A DNA stretch of 13,130 nt, taken from Rhodospirillales bacterium. GTDB lineage: Bacteria > Pseudomonadota > Alphaproteobacteria > Rhodospirillales > Casp-alpha2. Of this stretch, positions 1 through 6,777 are shown in pieces; the first letter of the stretch is position 1; each line of letters starts with the position of its first letter. A model generated the notes under the pieces. The model was not told the DNA's origin. It saw nothing but the letters and a program-made list of their open reading frames with translations, and did not search any database. The translations under genes were made by a program, and so were the position numbers. The DNA lies in the NCBI GenBank assembly GCA_028282185.1, contig JANQIJ010000075.1, positions 1-13,130 on the forward strand, given 5' to 3'.

Positions 1-369
1 GGCGTGATAGGTCCGGACGTTTCCATGGCCTGCCAAGGCGATGTTGGCGCAAAGCGTCTGAAACAGGATGCGCTGCGGCTCGAAGGAGACGACGACCCCC
101 GTTGCCCCGACGGCCAGCGCCATGACCTGGGTGTGGCAACCGATGTTGGCGCCGACGTCGACGACCACCATCCCGGGCCGGATCAGTTGGCGGAACAACT
201 GGGCTTCGGCTTCGGAAAACTCGCCATAAATGTCCAAGGAACGGCCGAGGAACTTGTCGTTGATGTTGTAGAGAATCGGTCCGTTGCGGCATTCCTTGAG
301 GCGCATGAAGTCCTTTCGCAGCAGCTCCCGGCCCGGGTGCTCCTTGCTGCCCTCGGACAAGACGTTCAC
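1..369 (-). CDS. FkbM family SAM-dependent methyltransferase (partial, N-terminal part)
   Basis: The reading frame is open from a GTG at 369 to the left edge of the window, giving 123 residues of N-terminal sequence with the C-terminus missing. Residues about 66-77 read PGMVVVDVGANI, the glycine-rich SAM-binding motif I typical of FkbM methyltransferases. It is followed by SFEPQ (residues 95-99), the acidic strand-end position that usually contacts the SAM ribose. FkbM enzymes generally O-methylate sugars or other small hydroxylated substrates; the substrate here cannot be read. The GTG start overlaps the trmFO stop as GTGA (366-369), which implies translational coupling. TTG at 360 is an alternative start. 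Family assignment is fairly sure, specific function unknown. Confidence 0.8.
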   Translation of the reverse strand, partial: MNVLSEGSKEHPGRELLRKDFMRLKECRNGPILYNINDKFLGRSLDIYGEFSEAEAQLFRQLIRPGMVVVDVGANIGCHTQVMALAVGATGVVVSFEPQRILFQTLCANIALAGHGNVRTYHA

Positions 370-1799
370 TCCGCCGCTTCGCTGGGTTTGCCGCCCGTTT
401 GATCGCCCGCGATCCAGGCGTCGAGATCGGCGAGCGCGCGTTTCGCCAGGAGCATCTTGCGGTCGCGCCCGCGCGGGCGTTGCTTCTTTGGCAGCGCGTC
501 CGTGTCCAAGGGTGGGAAAAGGCCGAAGTTGGCGTTCATCGGCTGGAACGTTTCGGCCTTCGCACCCCCGGTGATGTGGTTCAGGATCGCGCCCAGGGCC
601 GTCGTCCGGGGGGGTGGGTCCGGTGCCTGGTCCCGGCGTTCCGCCGCCGCGAAACACCCCGCCATGAGGCCGACGCCGGCGCTTTCCACATACCCTTCGC
701 AGCCGGTGATCTGGCCGGCGAAACGCAGCCTGGGTTGGGCCCGCAGGCGCAAGGCTCCGTCCAGCAACGCCGGGCTGTTGATGAAGGTGTTGCGGTGAAT
801 GCCGCCAAGCCGCGCGAATTCCGCGTTTTCCAGGCCGGGAATGGTGCGGAACACGCGCTTCTGCTCGCCATAGGTCAGTTTGGTCTGGAAACCGACCATG
901 TTGTAGAGCGTGCCCAGCGCGTTGTCCTGGCGCAGTTGAACCACGGCGGCAAGCCGCGTTTCCGGGTCGTGCGGGTTGGTCAGGCCAACGGGCTTCATGG
1001 GGCCGAAACTGAGGGTTTTCGGCCCGCGTTCGGCCATCACTTCGATGGGCAGGCAGCCCTCGAAATAGGGTGTGTTCTTTTCCCATTCCTTGAATTCGTG
1101 CTTTTCGGCGTCTAACAATGCCTGAATGAAGGCGTCGTACCGGGCCTGGGTCATCGGCAGGTTGATGTAATCCTTGCCGTCGCCGCCTGGGCCCGGCTTG
1201 TCATAGCGGCTTTGAAACCAAGCCTTGTCGAAATCGATCGACTCTTTGTGGACGATGGGCGCGATGGCGTCGAAGAAGGCCAATTGGTCCTGACCGGTCA
1301 GGTCGCAGATTGCCCGCGCCAGGCCCGGCGAGGTGAGGGGGCCCGTCGCCAGGATCACGCTCGACCAGTCATTGGGTGGCAGGCCATCAATTTCCGCCCG
1401 GTCGATGGTGATCAGGGGTTGGGCGTCCAGCGCCGCCGTGACCGCTTGGGCGAAGCCTTCTCGGTCGACGGCGAGCGCCGAGCCCGCCGGCACGCGATGG
1501 GCGTCGGCAGCCCGCATGATCAGCGAATCCAGGCGGCGCATCTCCTCGTGTAAAAGGCCGACCGCGTTGGTCTCATGATCGTCCGAACGGAACGAGTTCG
1601 AACAGACTAATTCCGCCAGGTCGCCGGTTTGGTGCGCATCGGTGCCGCGGGTCGGGCGCATCTCGTGGAGAACTACGGGCACGCCTGCGCGGGCCAGTTG
1701 CCAGGCGGCCTCGCTGCCGGCGAGGCCGCCGCCGACCACGTGGACCGGGGCATTGGCGCCGTCGGCCGGAAGGTTATCGGTCACATCGTTCGTCGCCAT
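366..1799 (-). CDS. trmFO: Methylenetetrahydrofolate--tRNA-(uracil-5-)-methyltransferase TrmFO
   Basis: Folate- and FAD-dependent cytoplasmic enzyme that makes ribothymidine at position 54 of the tRNA T-loop, using methylenetetrahydrofolate as carbon donor and NAD(P)H as reductant. The 477 residues fit the family's usual length. An N-terminal dinucleotide-binding motif VVGGGLAGSEAAW lies at residues 21-33. It is followed by HEMRPTRGTDAHQTGDLAEL and then VCSNSF, which contains Cys66. A second family cysteine, Cys249, is in YFEGCLPIEVMAERG. These two cysteines match the pair implicated in catalysis in characterised TrmFO proteins. AGQITGCEGYVESAG (361-375) and HITGGA (408-413) are C-terminal FAD-domain hallmarks. 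ATG at 1799 is the natural start although no clear Shine-Dalgarno precedes it. The FkbM gene follows with a 4-base overlap. Confidence 0.97.
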   Translation of the reverse strand: MATNDVTDNLPADGANAPVHVVGGGLAGSEAAWQLARAGVPVVLHEMRPTRGTDAHQTGDLAELVCSNSFRSDDHETNAVGLLHEEMRRLDSLIMRAADAHRVPAGSALAVDREGFAQAVTAALDAQPLITIDRAEIDGLPPNDWSSVILATGPLTSPGLARAICDLTGQDQLAFFDAIAPIVHKESIDFDKAWFQSRYDKPGPGGDGKDYINLPMTQARYDAFIQALLDAEKHEFKEWEKNTPYFEGCLPIEVMAERGPKTLSFGPMKPVGLTNPHDPETRLAAVVQLRQDNALGTLYNMVGFQTKLTYGEQKRVFRTIPGLENAEFARLGGIHRNTFINSPALLDGALRLRAQPRLRFAGQITGCEGYVESAGVGLMAGCFAAAERRDQAPDPPPRTTALGAILNHITGGAKAETFQPMNANFGLFPPLDTDALPKKQRPRGRDRKMLLAKRALADLDAWIAGDQTGGKPSEAAE

Positions 1800-1806
1800 G
1801 GCACGT

Positions 1807-1836
1807 TACATAGGCATGAAATTAGATTGGGAGCAA
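1807..1836 (-). promoter_or_regulatory. Weak candidate promoter for trmFO
   Basis: On the minus strand a TTGCTC (1831-1836) and a TATGTA (1807-1812) are 18 bases apart. The -10 lies so close to the trmFO ATG at 1799 that the transcript would be nearly leaderless, which agrees with the lack of a visible ribosome binding site. Both boxes are poor matches to consensus, so this is tentative. Confidence 0.2.
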
Positions 1837-1855
1837 TCGCCGCGATATGCGATTG
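1834..1855. promoter_or_regulatory. Inverted repeat in the trmFO/pentapeptide divergent intergenic region
   Basis: CAATCGC (1834-1840) and GCGATTG (1849-1855) are perfect 7-base inverted repeats separated by 8 bases. An extra GCGAT copy occurs at 1842-1846. The site lies between two divergent genes and overlaps the tentative trmFO -35 box, so it could be an operator. No regulator gene is adjacent, and which protein would bind is unknown. Confidence 0.35.
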
Positions 1856-1875
1856 TTGCCGTTGCATGACGCTGC

Positions 1876-1905
1876 ATCGGGGCGAACCCCCGATCTGGGT
1901 CCCAG
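1876..1905 (+). promoter_or_regulatory. Two tandem hairpins upstream of the pentapeptide-repeat gene
   Basis: ATCGGGG (1876-1882) pairs perfectly with CCCCGAT (1888-1894) around a 5-base loop. It is directly followed by CTGGG-T-CCCAG (1895-1905), a second perfect inverted repeat. Both end 14 bases before the AGGAG ribosome binding site (1919-1923) of the gene starting at 1930. They could be a structured leader or a DNA-level palindrome. There is no U-tract, so a terminator is unlikely. Confidence 0.3.
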
Positions 1906-1929
1906 AAGGGGGCTGAACAGGAGCCGGTA

Positions 1930-3315
1930 ATGTCTCTGCAAGACTCGCGCGAGTTCGCGGGCCATCAGTGGAGAAAGATCTCCCAGCAGGAATTGGACGA
2001 GATTCTGGACAAGCACGCTTTGTTCGCGCTCGGACGCACCGGCGGCGAGCGGGCGACCCTGTCCATGTTCGACCTCAGCTATCTGGACCTGTCCGGGCGC
2101 AATCTGGCGCGCATCGAATGCGCCGGCACGCTGTTCTGTCATTGCGACCTGTCGGACACGAACCTGGAAAGCGCGGTGCTGTTTTCCGCCGACATGCGGT
2201 TCACCGATCTGCAGCGTGCCAATTTGGACAAGGCCGATATTCGCGGCGCCTGCCTGGCCGGGTCGAACCTGACCGGCGCCAGTTTGGTCGACGCGGACAT
2301 GCGCGACGGCGTCCTGTTGAAACCGCAAAAGGGCGGCGGCGATTTGATGCCCGTGGTCCATGAGGACGCGACCGGCGGCCTGGAAAAGGCCACCATCATC
2401 GGTGCCGACATGACCGGCGCCAAAGTCTCGGACAGCATGATCGTGCAGACCGACATGACAGATTGCATCCTCAAGAACGCCAAGTTCATCCGCACCAACC
2501 TATCGCTGTCGAACCTCACGGGTTGCGACCTGGAAGGCGCCGATTTCACCGACGCCAATCTGTCCGGCGCAATCTTCCACGGCGCGTTTTTCAACAACAC
2601 GATCCTTGAGAACGCCGATCTGTCCGGCGCCGAACTGGTCGGCGCCATGTTCGACAACATGGACCTGACCAAGGTCAATCTGGACGGCGCCCATCTTGCC
2701 AAGCGGGTCGAGGACATGGACATGGAGCTCAAGGACGTGATCCTTGAGCACGCCCGCTGGGTCGAGAGCAACGGCACCGCCGGCGCCCGCGCCGTGTTTG
2801 CCAAAACCGACCTGCAGGGACGCGACCTGTCGTCGGTCAACCTGGCGGCGGCGGATCTGACATTCGCCATTCTTCAGGGGGTGAATTTCTCCAAGTCGGA
2901 ATTGTTGATGGCCGATCTGTCCTTCGCCGACATGCGGCGGGCCAATCTGGCACGGGCCGACCTGCGGGGCGCCAAGCTGTCCCGTGCCAATCTATCGGAT
3001 GCGTCTCTGGTCGGCGCGGTGATCGGCGACATCGTGATTTCGACCAAGGCCCAGGGCGGCAAGGTGCGGGCGAATCTGGACCATGCGATCCTCAAGGGCG
3101 CATTGTTGAACGGCGCGATCTTGCGCAACGCGGATTTGGAAGCGGCGGATCTGCGTGACGCGGATCTGCGTGACGCGGATTTGCGCGGCGCCAGTTTGAT
3201 GGATGCCGACCTGACCGGCGCGGACTTGCGCGGCGCCAACCTGTCGGGCGTCGATCGGCGCGGGGCCGTGGGTCTGCCGGCCGACCTGGGTCCCGAAGAC
3301 GCGGTGATTGAATAG
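1930..3315 (+). CDS. Pentapeptide-repeat protein, 461 residues
   Basis: The protein is built almost entirely of A(D/N)LXX pentapeptide repeats, which fold as a right-handed quadrilateral beta-helix. Roughly the first 45 residues are non-repeat (HQWRKISQQELDEILDKHAL), probably a helical cap. Repeats run about 46-127, 152-257 and 288-445. They are interrupted by loops near 128-151 (KPQKGGG), 258-287 (an acidic, Met-rich stretch ending in ARWVESNG) and 365-380 (STKAQGGK). There is no signal peptide or membrane segment, so it is probably cytoplasmic. Some pentapeptide proteins mimic DNA and protect gyrase, but most have no known function and nothing here shows the target. The ATG at 1930 has an AGGAG ribosome binding site with a 6-base spacer. 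The rhodanese-like gene follows after 28 bases and may be co-transcribed. Confidence 0.93.
   Translation: MSLQDSREFAGHQWRKISQQELDEILDKHALFALGRTGGERATLSMFDLSYLDLSGRNLARIECAGTLFCHCDLSDTNLESAVLFSADMRFTDLQRANLDKADIRGACLAGSNLTGASLVDADMRDGVLLKPQKGGGDLMPVVHEDATGGLEKATIIGADMTGAKVSDSMIVQTDMTDCILKNAKFIRTNLSLSNLTGCDLEGADFTDANLSGAIFHGAFFNNTILENADLSGAELVGAMFDNMDLTKVNLDGAHLAKRVEDMDMELKDVILEHARWVESNGTAGARAVFAKTDLQGRDLSSVNLAAADLTFAILQGVNFSKSELLMADLSFADMRRANLARADLRGAKLSRANLSDASLVGAVIGDIVISTKAQGGKVRANLDHAILKGALLNGAILRNADLEAADLRDADLRDADLRGASLMDADLTGADLRGANLSGVDRRGAVGLPADLGPEDAVIE
3145..3189 (+). repeat. Tandem 15-bp repeat encoding pentapeptide units
   Basis: GCGGATCTGCGTGAC occurs twice without a change (3145-3159 and 3160-3174). 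A diverged third unit follows at 3175-3189. Each unit encodes one pentapeptide (ADLRD, ADLRD, ADLRG). Near-identity at the DNA level, unlike the other repeats in this gene, points to a recent slippage duplication. Confidence 0.85.
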
Positions 3316-3343
3316 GCGCGCCTGATCGCCTACATGTTCGACC

Positions 3344-3802
3344 ATGGACAGTTCGTCATTCCAATGGAACCAGGACACGGTCCTGGTCATCTTGATCGTC
3401 ATCGTCTCGATCATCATCGGGCGGCAGATTCCCCGCTGGCTTGCCGGCGTGCCCTTCGTGACGCCCGAGGAAGCCAGGCAGAACCTGGCGGATACGCCCG
3501 ACGCGCTGATCCTGGACGTCCGACATGAACACCAATTCGGCGGCAAGGACGGGCATCTCGAAGGCGCGCTCAATGTTTCGCTGATCGAGCTCATGGGGCG
3601 GGTCAAGCAGATCAGGGAAGAATTGAAGGAATACGCCGATCAGCCGGTTTTGGTGGTCTGCAAGAACGATCAGTTGTCGAGCCGCGCCGCGCGTATCCTG
3701 CGCAAGAACGGCATGACCAAGGTGGCGATCCTGAAGGGCGGGCTGAAGGCCTGGAAAAAGGCGGGCCTGCCGGTCGAGGTCGAACCGCAGGCCGAGAGTT
3801 GA
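3344..3802 (+). CDS. Membrane-anchored rhodanese-like domain protein
   Basis: Of 152 residues, about 12-26 (TVLVILIVIVSIIIG) form one N-terminal transmembrane helix followed by RQIPR. By the positive-inside rule this places the rhodanese domain (about 38-147) in the cytoplasm. Recognisable parts are LILDVRHEHQF (55-65), GHLEGALNVSL (70-80), VLVVCKNDQLSSRAARIL (102-119) and LKGGLKAWKKAGLPV (130-144). Cys106 sits where the persulfide-carrying cysteine belongs. The loop reads C-K-N-D-Q-L-S, whereas common rhodaneses have C-X-X-G-X-R-S, so sulfurtransferase activity may be altered. The architecture resembles E. coli YibN. No clear ribosome binding site is seen. An ATG at 3334 is in another frame. 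The gene lies 28 bases after the pentapeptide gene and ends 12 bases before the convergent gene's stop. Confidence 0.88.
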   Translation: MDSSSFQWNQDTVLVILIVIVSIIIGRQIPRWLAGVPFVTPEEARQNLADTPDALILDVRHEHQFGGKDGHLEGALNVSLIELMGRVKQIREELKEYADQPVLVVCKNDQLSSRAARILRKNGMTKVAILKGGLKAWKKAGLPVEVEPQAES

Positions 3803-3814
3803 GCCGCGCGGGAA

Positions 3815-5743
3815 TTAATTCCGTCGCGGAATTCCCTCAAGCGAAAGGCCTGAAAGTTTCTCTTTCGTTATCAGCGTTTCTTTCTCGTATTCAGCAAAGG
3901 CGCCGATTTCAATCCAATTGATTTTCTTGTCGGGGTCATTGAACGGTTTGATCGATCTAAGTTTGATTCCGGCGTCGATGAGGATCTTACCAACTTCGAT
4001 GACCTTTTCGCGTTTGACGGCACTGCCCCACCAAATCGCGTTCGACGCCAACGTGTTTCTGGTCCCCGGCCTCACGATCACTTTGAGATTCGCATCGGTC
4101 AGGGCGTTGACCACGCGTTTCTTGTCGAGCGGTTTTTCGTAATAAACAATGTTCGGCTCGTCCGTCGGCTTGGCCCCTGGAAACTCGCCGGTCTCGATAA
4201 ATGCCTTCGCCTTCACGACGTGGTCCGGAAACGGGTACGCCTTCTGATTTTCAGCGGCGGATATCAGTTCCCGAAGTTTAGCTTTGGCTTTTTCTATGCC
4301 CGCCTGGCGGTCTACGTGCCCTTTGCGCGCCATCATGTTTTCTGTCAGAGCCCAGCCGTACAACGCTTTAGGCGACAGCAGGAGATCAGGCGAGTCGGTC
4401 TCATCTTTCAGACTGTAAGCGAACTCGAATTTTTCGACCGCCTTTCGATAGTTCTTTTGGGCGATCTCTTTTTTTTCGTTGTCGGGTTCACCGATTTGGT
4501 CGCCCCAAATTTTCTCCTTGTAGCGAATGCCGAGCAAGTAGGCCGCCTCGGACATGGCGATGGATATCCCGCGTTTGCTCTGCGTCTCAGGCGTTGCGGC
4601 CAGCATTTTCTTTAAGGTATCCAGATTTTCCTCGGTCGAGTGATCTCTGACATACCTGAGGGCGAGTTCGCGAACGCTGCGTTTATTGTGGGTCGTCAGG
4701 CTGAATACTTTTCTCTTGGCGGCATCGCTGATTGTTCTGCTGACTTCAGGAAGAAATTTATTGAGCGCAAAGACGGAGTAGATGGTTTGCGGAACAGATC
4801 CGCCCGGGTCAACCAACAGGTTTTCCAGCACGGTGATGCCATTTTGGCCTAGAGATACCAAATCCTCACTAACTTGAGTGATGAGACGTCGGTCGCCGGA
4901 CCTGAATTGCTTACGGACAAATTCTGCGATTTTATTCAGATCGGGCGGCGTTTCCGCAAAAGCCGCAGTGAAGAACCACGGTTTCGAATATCCGTTTCGC
5001 GGGCCTCCGCGCAGAGATTCCACTTGTCGGGGTATCCCGCTCCCCCCGTCAACGTTATCAGGTTTTAGTATCTTGAAGCCGCTTCGCGTTGTGATCCTGA
5101 GAATGCCGTGATCACCAATCTCTTTTCCCGGGATATGAGCTGCCGTGAGCTTCCCATTCTCGAAAAAGTTAACGTCCACGAAATATTCTTCGTCAATACC
5201 TTGATCGATAATGAAATTACCTTTTGTATAAATGTTAAAAGGAATTTGAACTTGGTCATTGTCGTATGAACTGGTGAAAAGCAAAAAATCGATTAGGTTT
5301 TTATCTGAATCTTTGTCTATGTCTTCGTCGGTATATATTTTCCCAGGTCTAAGCCCAAGCTTAAGATCTGTGCGTTCGATTTGGATAGATCCTCGAAGCA
5401 ATATCTCATCTGACGCCGGGGTTTTTGGCGGGCCCCCGCTATACCAATCGTAATGCGCCGTCATGTAGAGATGGCCACCCACAACAACGGCCAAACCAGC
5501 GAACATGCCGTAAACTTTGGACCAAGCGCGCCATCTGCGGCGTTTGCGCGCAGCGAGCTGCGCCGCGTCCAAGACGGTGCCGCCGGCGTCTGCTACACTT
5601 GATTCCCTTGCCTGCTCTTTCTCCAGTTCGGATGCGGCGTTGAATGAGCGAAGGGTAAACAGCGCCAGCAGCGCCATCAAGATTCCGACACCGATGTCTT
5701 TGCCCTGTTTGGCAAACTCCAAAATGACTTCAAACATTTCCAT
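3815..5743 (-). CDS. Uncharacterised 642-residue membrane protein with repeat-like and novel C-terminal regions
   Basis: I do not recognise this protein. Two hydrophobic helices are visible at about residues 17-31 and 78-95. The linker between them contains ARKRRRWRAWSK, so by the positive-inside rule residues 33-78 are cytoplasmic and the long C-terminal part is outside the inner membrane. Residues about 115-225 look beta-rich. About 265-385 is helical with HEAT-like spacing (SVRELALRYVRDHSTEENLDTLKKML). About 395-500 looks TPR-like (AAYLLGIRY, YRKAVEKFEFAYSL, ALYGWALTENMM). The final 90 residues (about 538-625) form a compact module with SNAIWWGS, ILIDAGIKLRSIKPF and WIEIGA. The ATG at 5743 has GGGGAA with a 7-base spacer. 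The gene is clearly richer in A and T than its neighbours and sits alone and opposed to both flanks, suggesting acquisition by transfer. Real gene: sure; function: unknown. Confidence 0.85.
   Translation of the reverse strand: MEMFEVILEFAKQGKDIGVGILMALLALFTLRSFNAASELEKEQARESSVADAGGTVLDAAQLAARKRRRWRAWSKVYGMFAGLAVVVGGHLYMTAHYDWYSGGPPKTPASDEILLRGSIQIERTDLKLGLRPGKIYTDEDIDKDSDKNLIDFLLFTSSYDNDQVQIPFNIYTKGNFIIDQGIDEEYFVDVNFFENGKLTAAHIPGKEIGDHGILRITTRSGFKILKPDNVDGGSGIPRQVESLRGGPRNGYSKPWFFTAAFAETPPDLNKIAEFVRKQFRSGDRRLITQVSEDLVSLGQNGITVLENLLVDPGGSVPQTIYSVFALNKFLPEVSRTISDAAKRKVFSLTTHNKRSVRELALRYVRDHSTEENLDTLKKMLAATPETQSKRGISIAMSEAAYLLGIRYKEKIWGDQIGEPDNEKKEIAQKNYRKAVEKFEFAYSLKDETDSPDLLLSPKALYGWALTENMMARKGHVDRQAGIEKAKAKLRELISAAENQKAYPFPDHVVKAKAFIETGEFPGAKPTDEPNIVYYEKPLDKKRVVNALTDANLKVIVRPGTRNTLASNAIWWGSAVKREKVIEVGKILIDAGIKLRSIKPFNDPDKKINWIEIGAFAEYEKETLITKEKLSGLSLEGIPRRN
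3817..3833. terminator. Inverted repeat between convergent genes, possible bidirectional terminator
   Basis: AATTCCG (3817-3823) and CGGAATT (3827-3833) form a perfect 7-base stem with a TCG loop. The palindrome lies just past the rhodanese gene's stop and inside the last codons of the convergent 642-residue gene. Neither strand has a following run of T, so efficient intrinsic termination is doubtful. Confidence 0.35.
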
Positions 5744-5796
5744 TGCATCGTTCCCCAGACGAGCGCAACGAAAGTCGTTGGTCTTGCCTGCCTCTC

Positions 5797-5826
5797 ATTT
5801 AACAACTTTTAGGTGCTATTATTCAA
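5797..5826 (-). promoter_or_regulatory. Candidate promoter for the 642-residue protein gene
   Basis: On the minus strand TTGAAT (5821-5826) and TTAAAT (5797-5802) are 18 bases apart in an AT-rich stretch. Each matches four of six consensus bases. Transcription would begin near 5790, leaving a leader of about 45 bases before the ATG at 5743. Confidence 0.35.
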
Positions 5827-5889
5827 TCTTTAGGATGGGCCATGGTGGGTTCGGAACCGGCTTCTGGTACGTCCCCGAACACGGACGGT

Positions 5890-5904
5890 TTGACGGGACG
5901 TCAA
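5890..5904. promoter_or_regulatory. Palindrome upstream of the CoA-transferase pair, possible operator
   Basis: TTGACG (5890-5895) and CGTCAA (5899-5904) are perfect inverted repeats with a GGA spacer, 45 bases before the start codon at 5950. TTGACG also resembles a -35 box, but no good -10 box follows at the right distance. The binding protein, if any, is unknown. Confidence 0.35.
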
Positions 5905-5949
5905 TTCCATGGGAGTTTTCTGATCCCTCCGCGCTTGAAGGTTTTTTGT

Positions 5950-6777
5950 ATGAAGCAACTCGCAAACGTTGCCGAACTCGCTGAACAGGTGCCCGACGGC
6001 GCCCTGTTGGCCATTCCGCCGGATTATTCCTACGTGCCCATGGAACTGATTCGCGCCCTGGTGCGGCGCGGCGTGCGGGACCTGCACGTCCTTGCCGTGC
6101 CGATCTCCGGAATGGCGGCGGATTTGTTGATCGGCGCCGGCTGCGTCCGGGTGATGGAGGCCGCCGCCGTGTCGCTCGGCGAAGCCGGCCTGGCCCCCCG
6201 GTTCACCGCTGCCGTGCAGGACGGCAGCCTGACCATGCGCGACAGCACCTGCCCGGCAATCCATTCGGCCCTGCAGGCGTCAGAAAAGGGCGTGCCGTTC
6301 ATGCCCTTGGGCGGCATCATCGGCTCGGACATCGTCAAGTATCGGAACGATTGGCAGGTGGTCGACGATCCCCTGGGCCAGGGCAACGGCAAAATCCTGT
6401 TGCTGCCGGCGATCAAACCCGACGTCGCGATCATCCACGCGCCCCTGGCCGACCGGTTCGGCAATGTCTGGGTCGGCAAGCGGCATGAACTGTTCACCAT
6501 TGCCCATGCGGCGCATGCGACCTTGGCGACGGTCGAGCGGGTGCAAGACGCGAACCTGACCGAGGATCCGGTGATGGCGGCGGGGACGATCCCGGCGTTG
6601 TATTTCGGCGGCCTGGCGGTGGTGCCGGGTGGTGCCAAGCCCCTGGGTCTGGGTCCGGATTACGGCATCGACATGGACCACATTCGGGCCTACGCGGCCG
6701 AGGCCAGCAGCCAGGACGGTTTCGATGCCTACCTGAAGCGCGAAATCCTGCAAGGCAACGCCGAGGCGGCATCCTGA
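5950..6777 (+). CDS. Class I CoA-transferase-like alpha subunit
   Basis: The protein has 275 residues and belongs to the family I CoA-transferase alpha subunits (GctA/IpdA/AtoD-like). These pair with a beta subunit to move CoA between carboxylic acids, or in some members to hydrolyse a CoA ester. Family features are VPMELIRALVRRGVRDLHVL (29-48), VSLGEAGLAPRF (74-85), GVPFMPLGGIIGSDI (114-128), PDVAIIHAPLADRFGNVWVG (157-176) and VVPGGAKPLGLGPDYG (224-239). The ATG at 5950 is preceded by GAAGG (5937-5941) at 8 bases. The in-frame ATG at 5842 would add 36 residues unlike the family and is not chosen. The beta-subunit gene starts on the base after the stop codon, so the two are translationally coupled and form one enzyme. 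The substrate cannot be inferred. Confidence 0.9.
   Translation: MKQLANVAELAEQVPDGALLAIPPDYSYVPMELIRALVRRGVRDLHVLAVPISGMAADLLIGAGCVRVMEAAAVSLGEAGLAPRFTAAVQDGSLTMRDSTCPAIHSALQASEKGVPFMPLGGIIGSDIVKYRNDWQVVDDPLGQGNGKILLLPAIKPDVAIIHAPLADRFGNVWVGKRHELFTIAHAAHATLATVERVQDANLTEDPVMAAGTIPALYFGGLAVVPGGAKPLGLGPDYGIDMDHIRAYAAEASSQDGFDAYLKREILQGNAEAAS

Noticed and set aside
2139..2870. Antisense repeat-like frame in the pentapeptide gene
   Set aside because: Its regularity simply mirrors the 15-base periodicity of the sense repeats.
5842..5949. 36-residue N-terminal extension of the CoA-transferase alpha subunit
   Set aside because: The extension does not resemble the family, and GAAGG sits at the right distance from ATG 5950.
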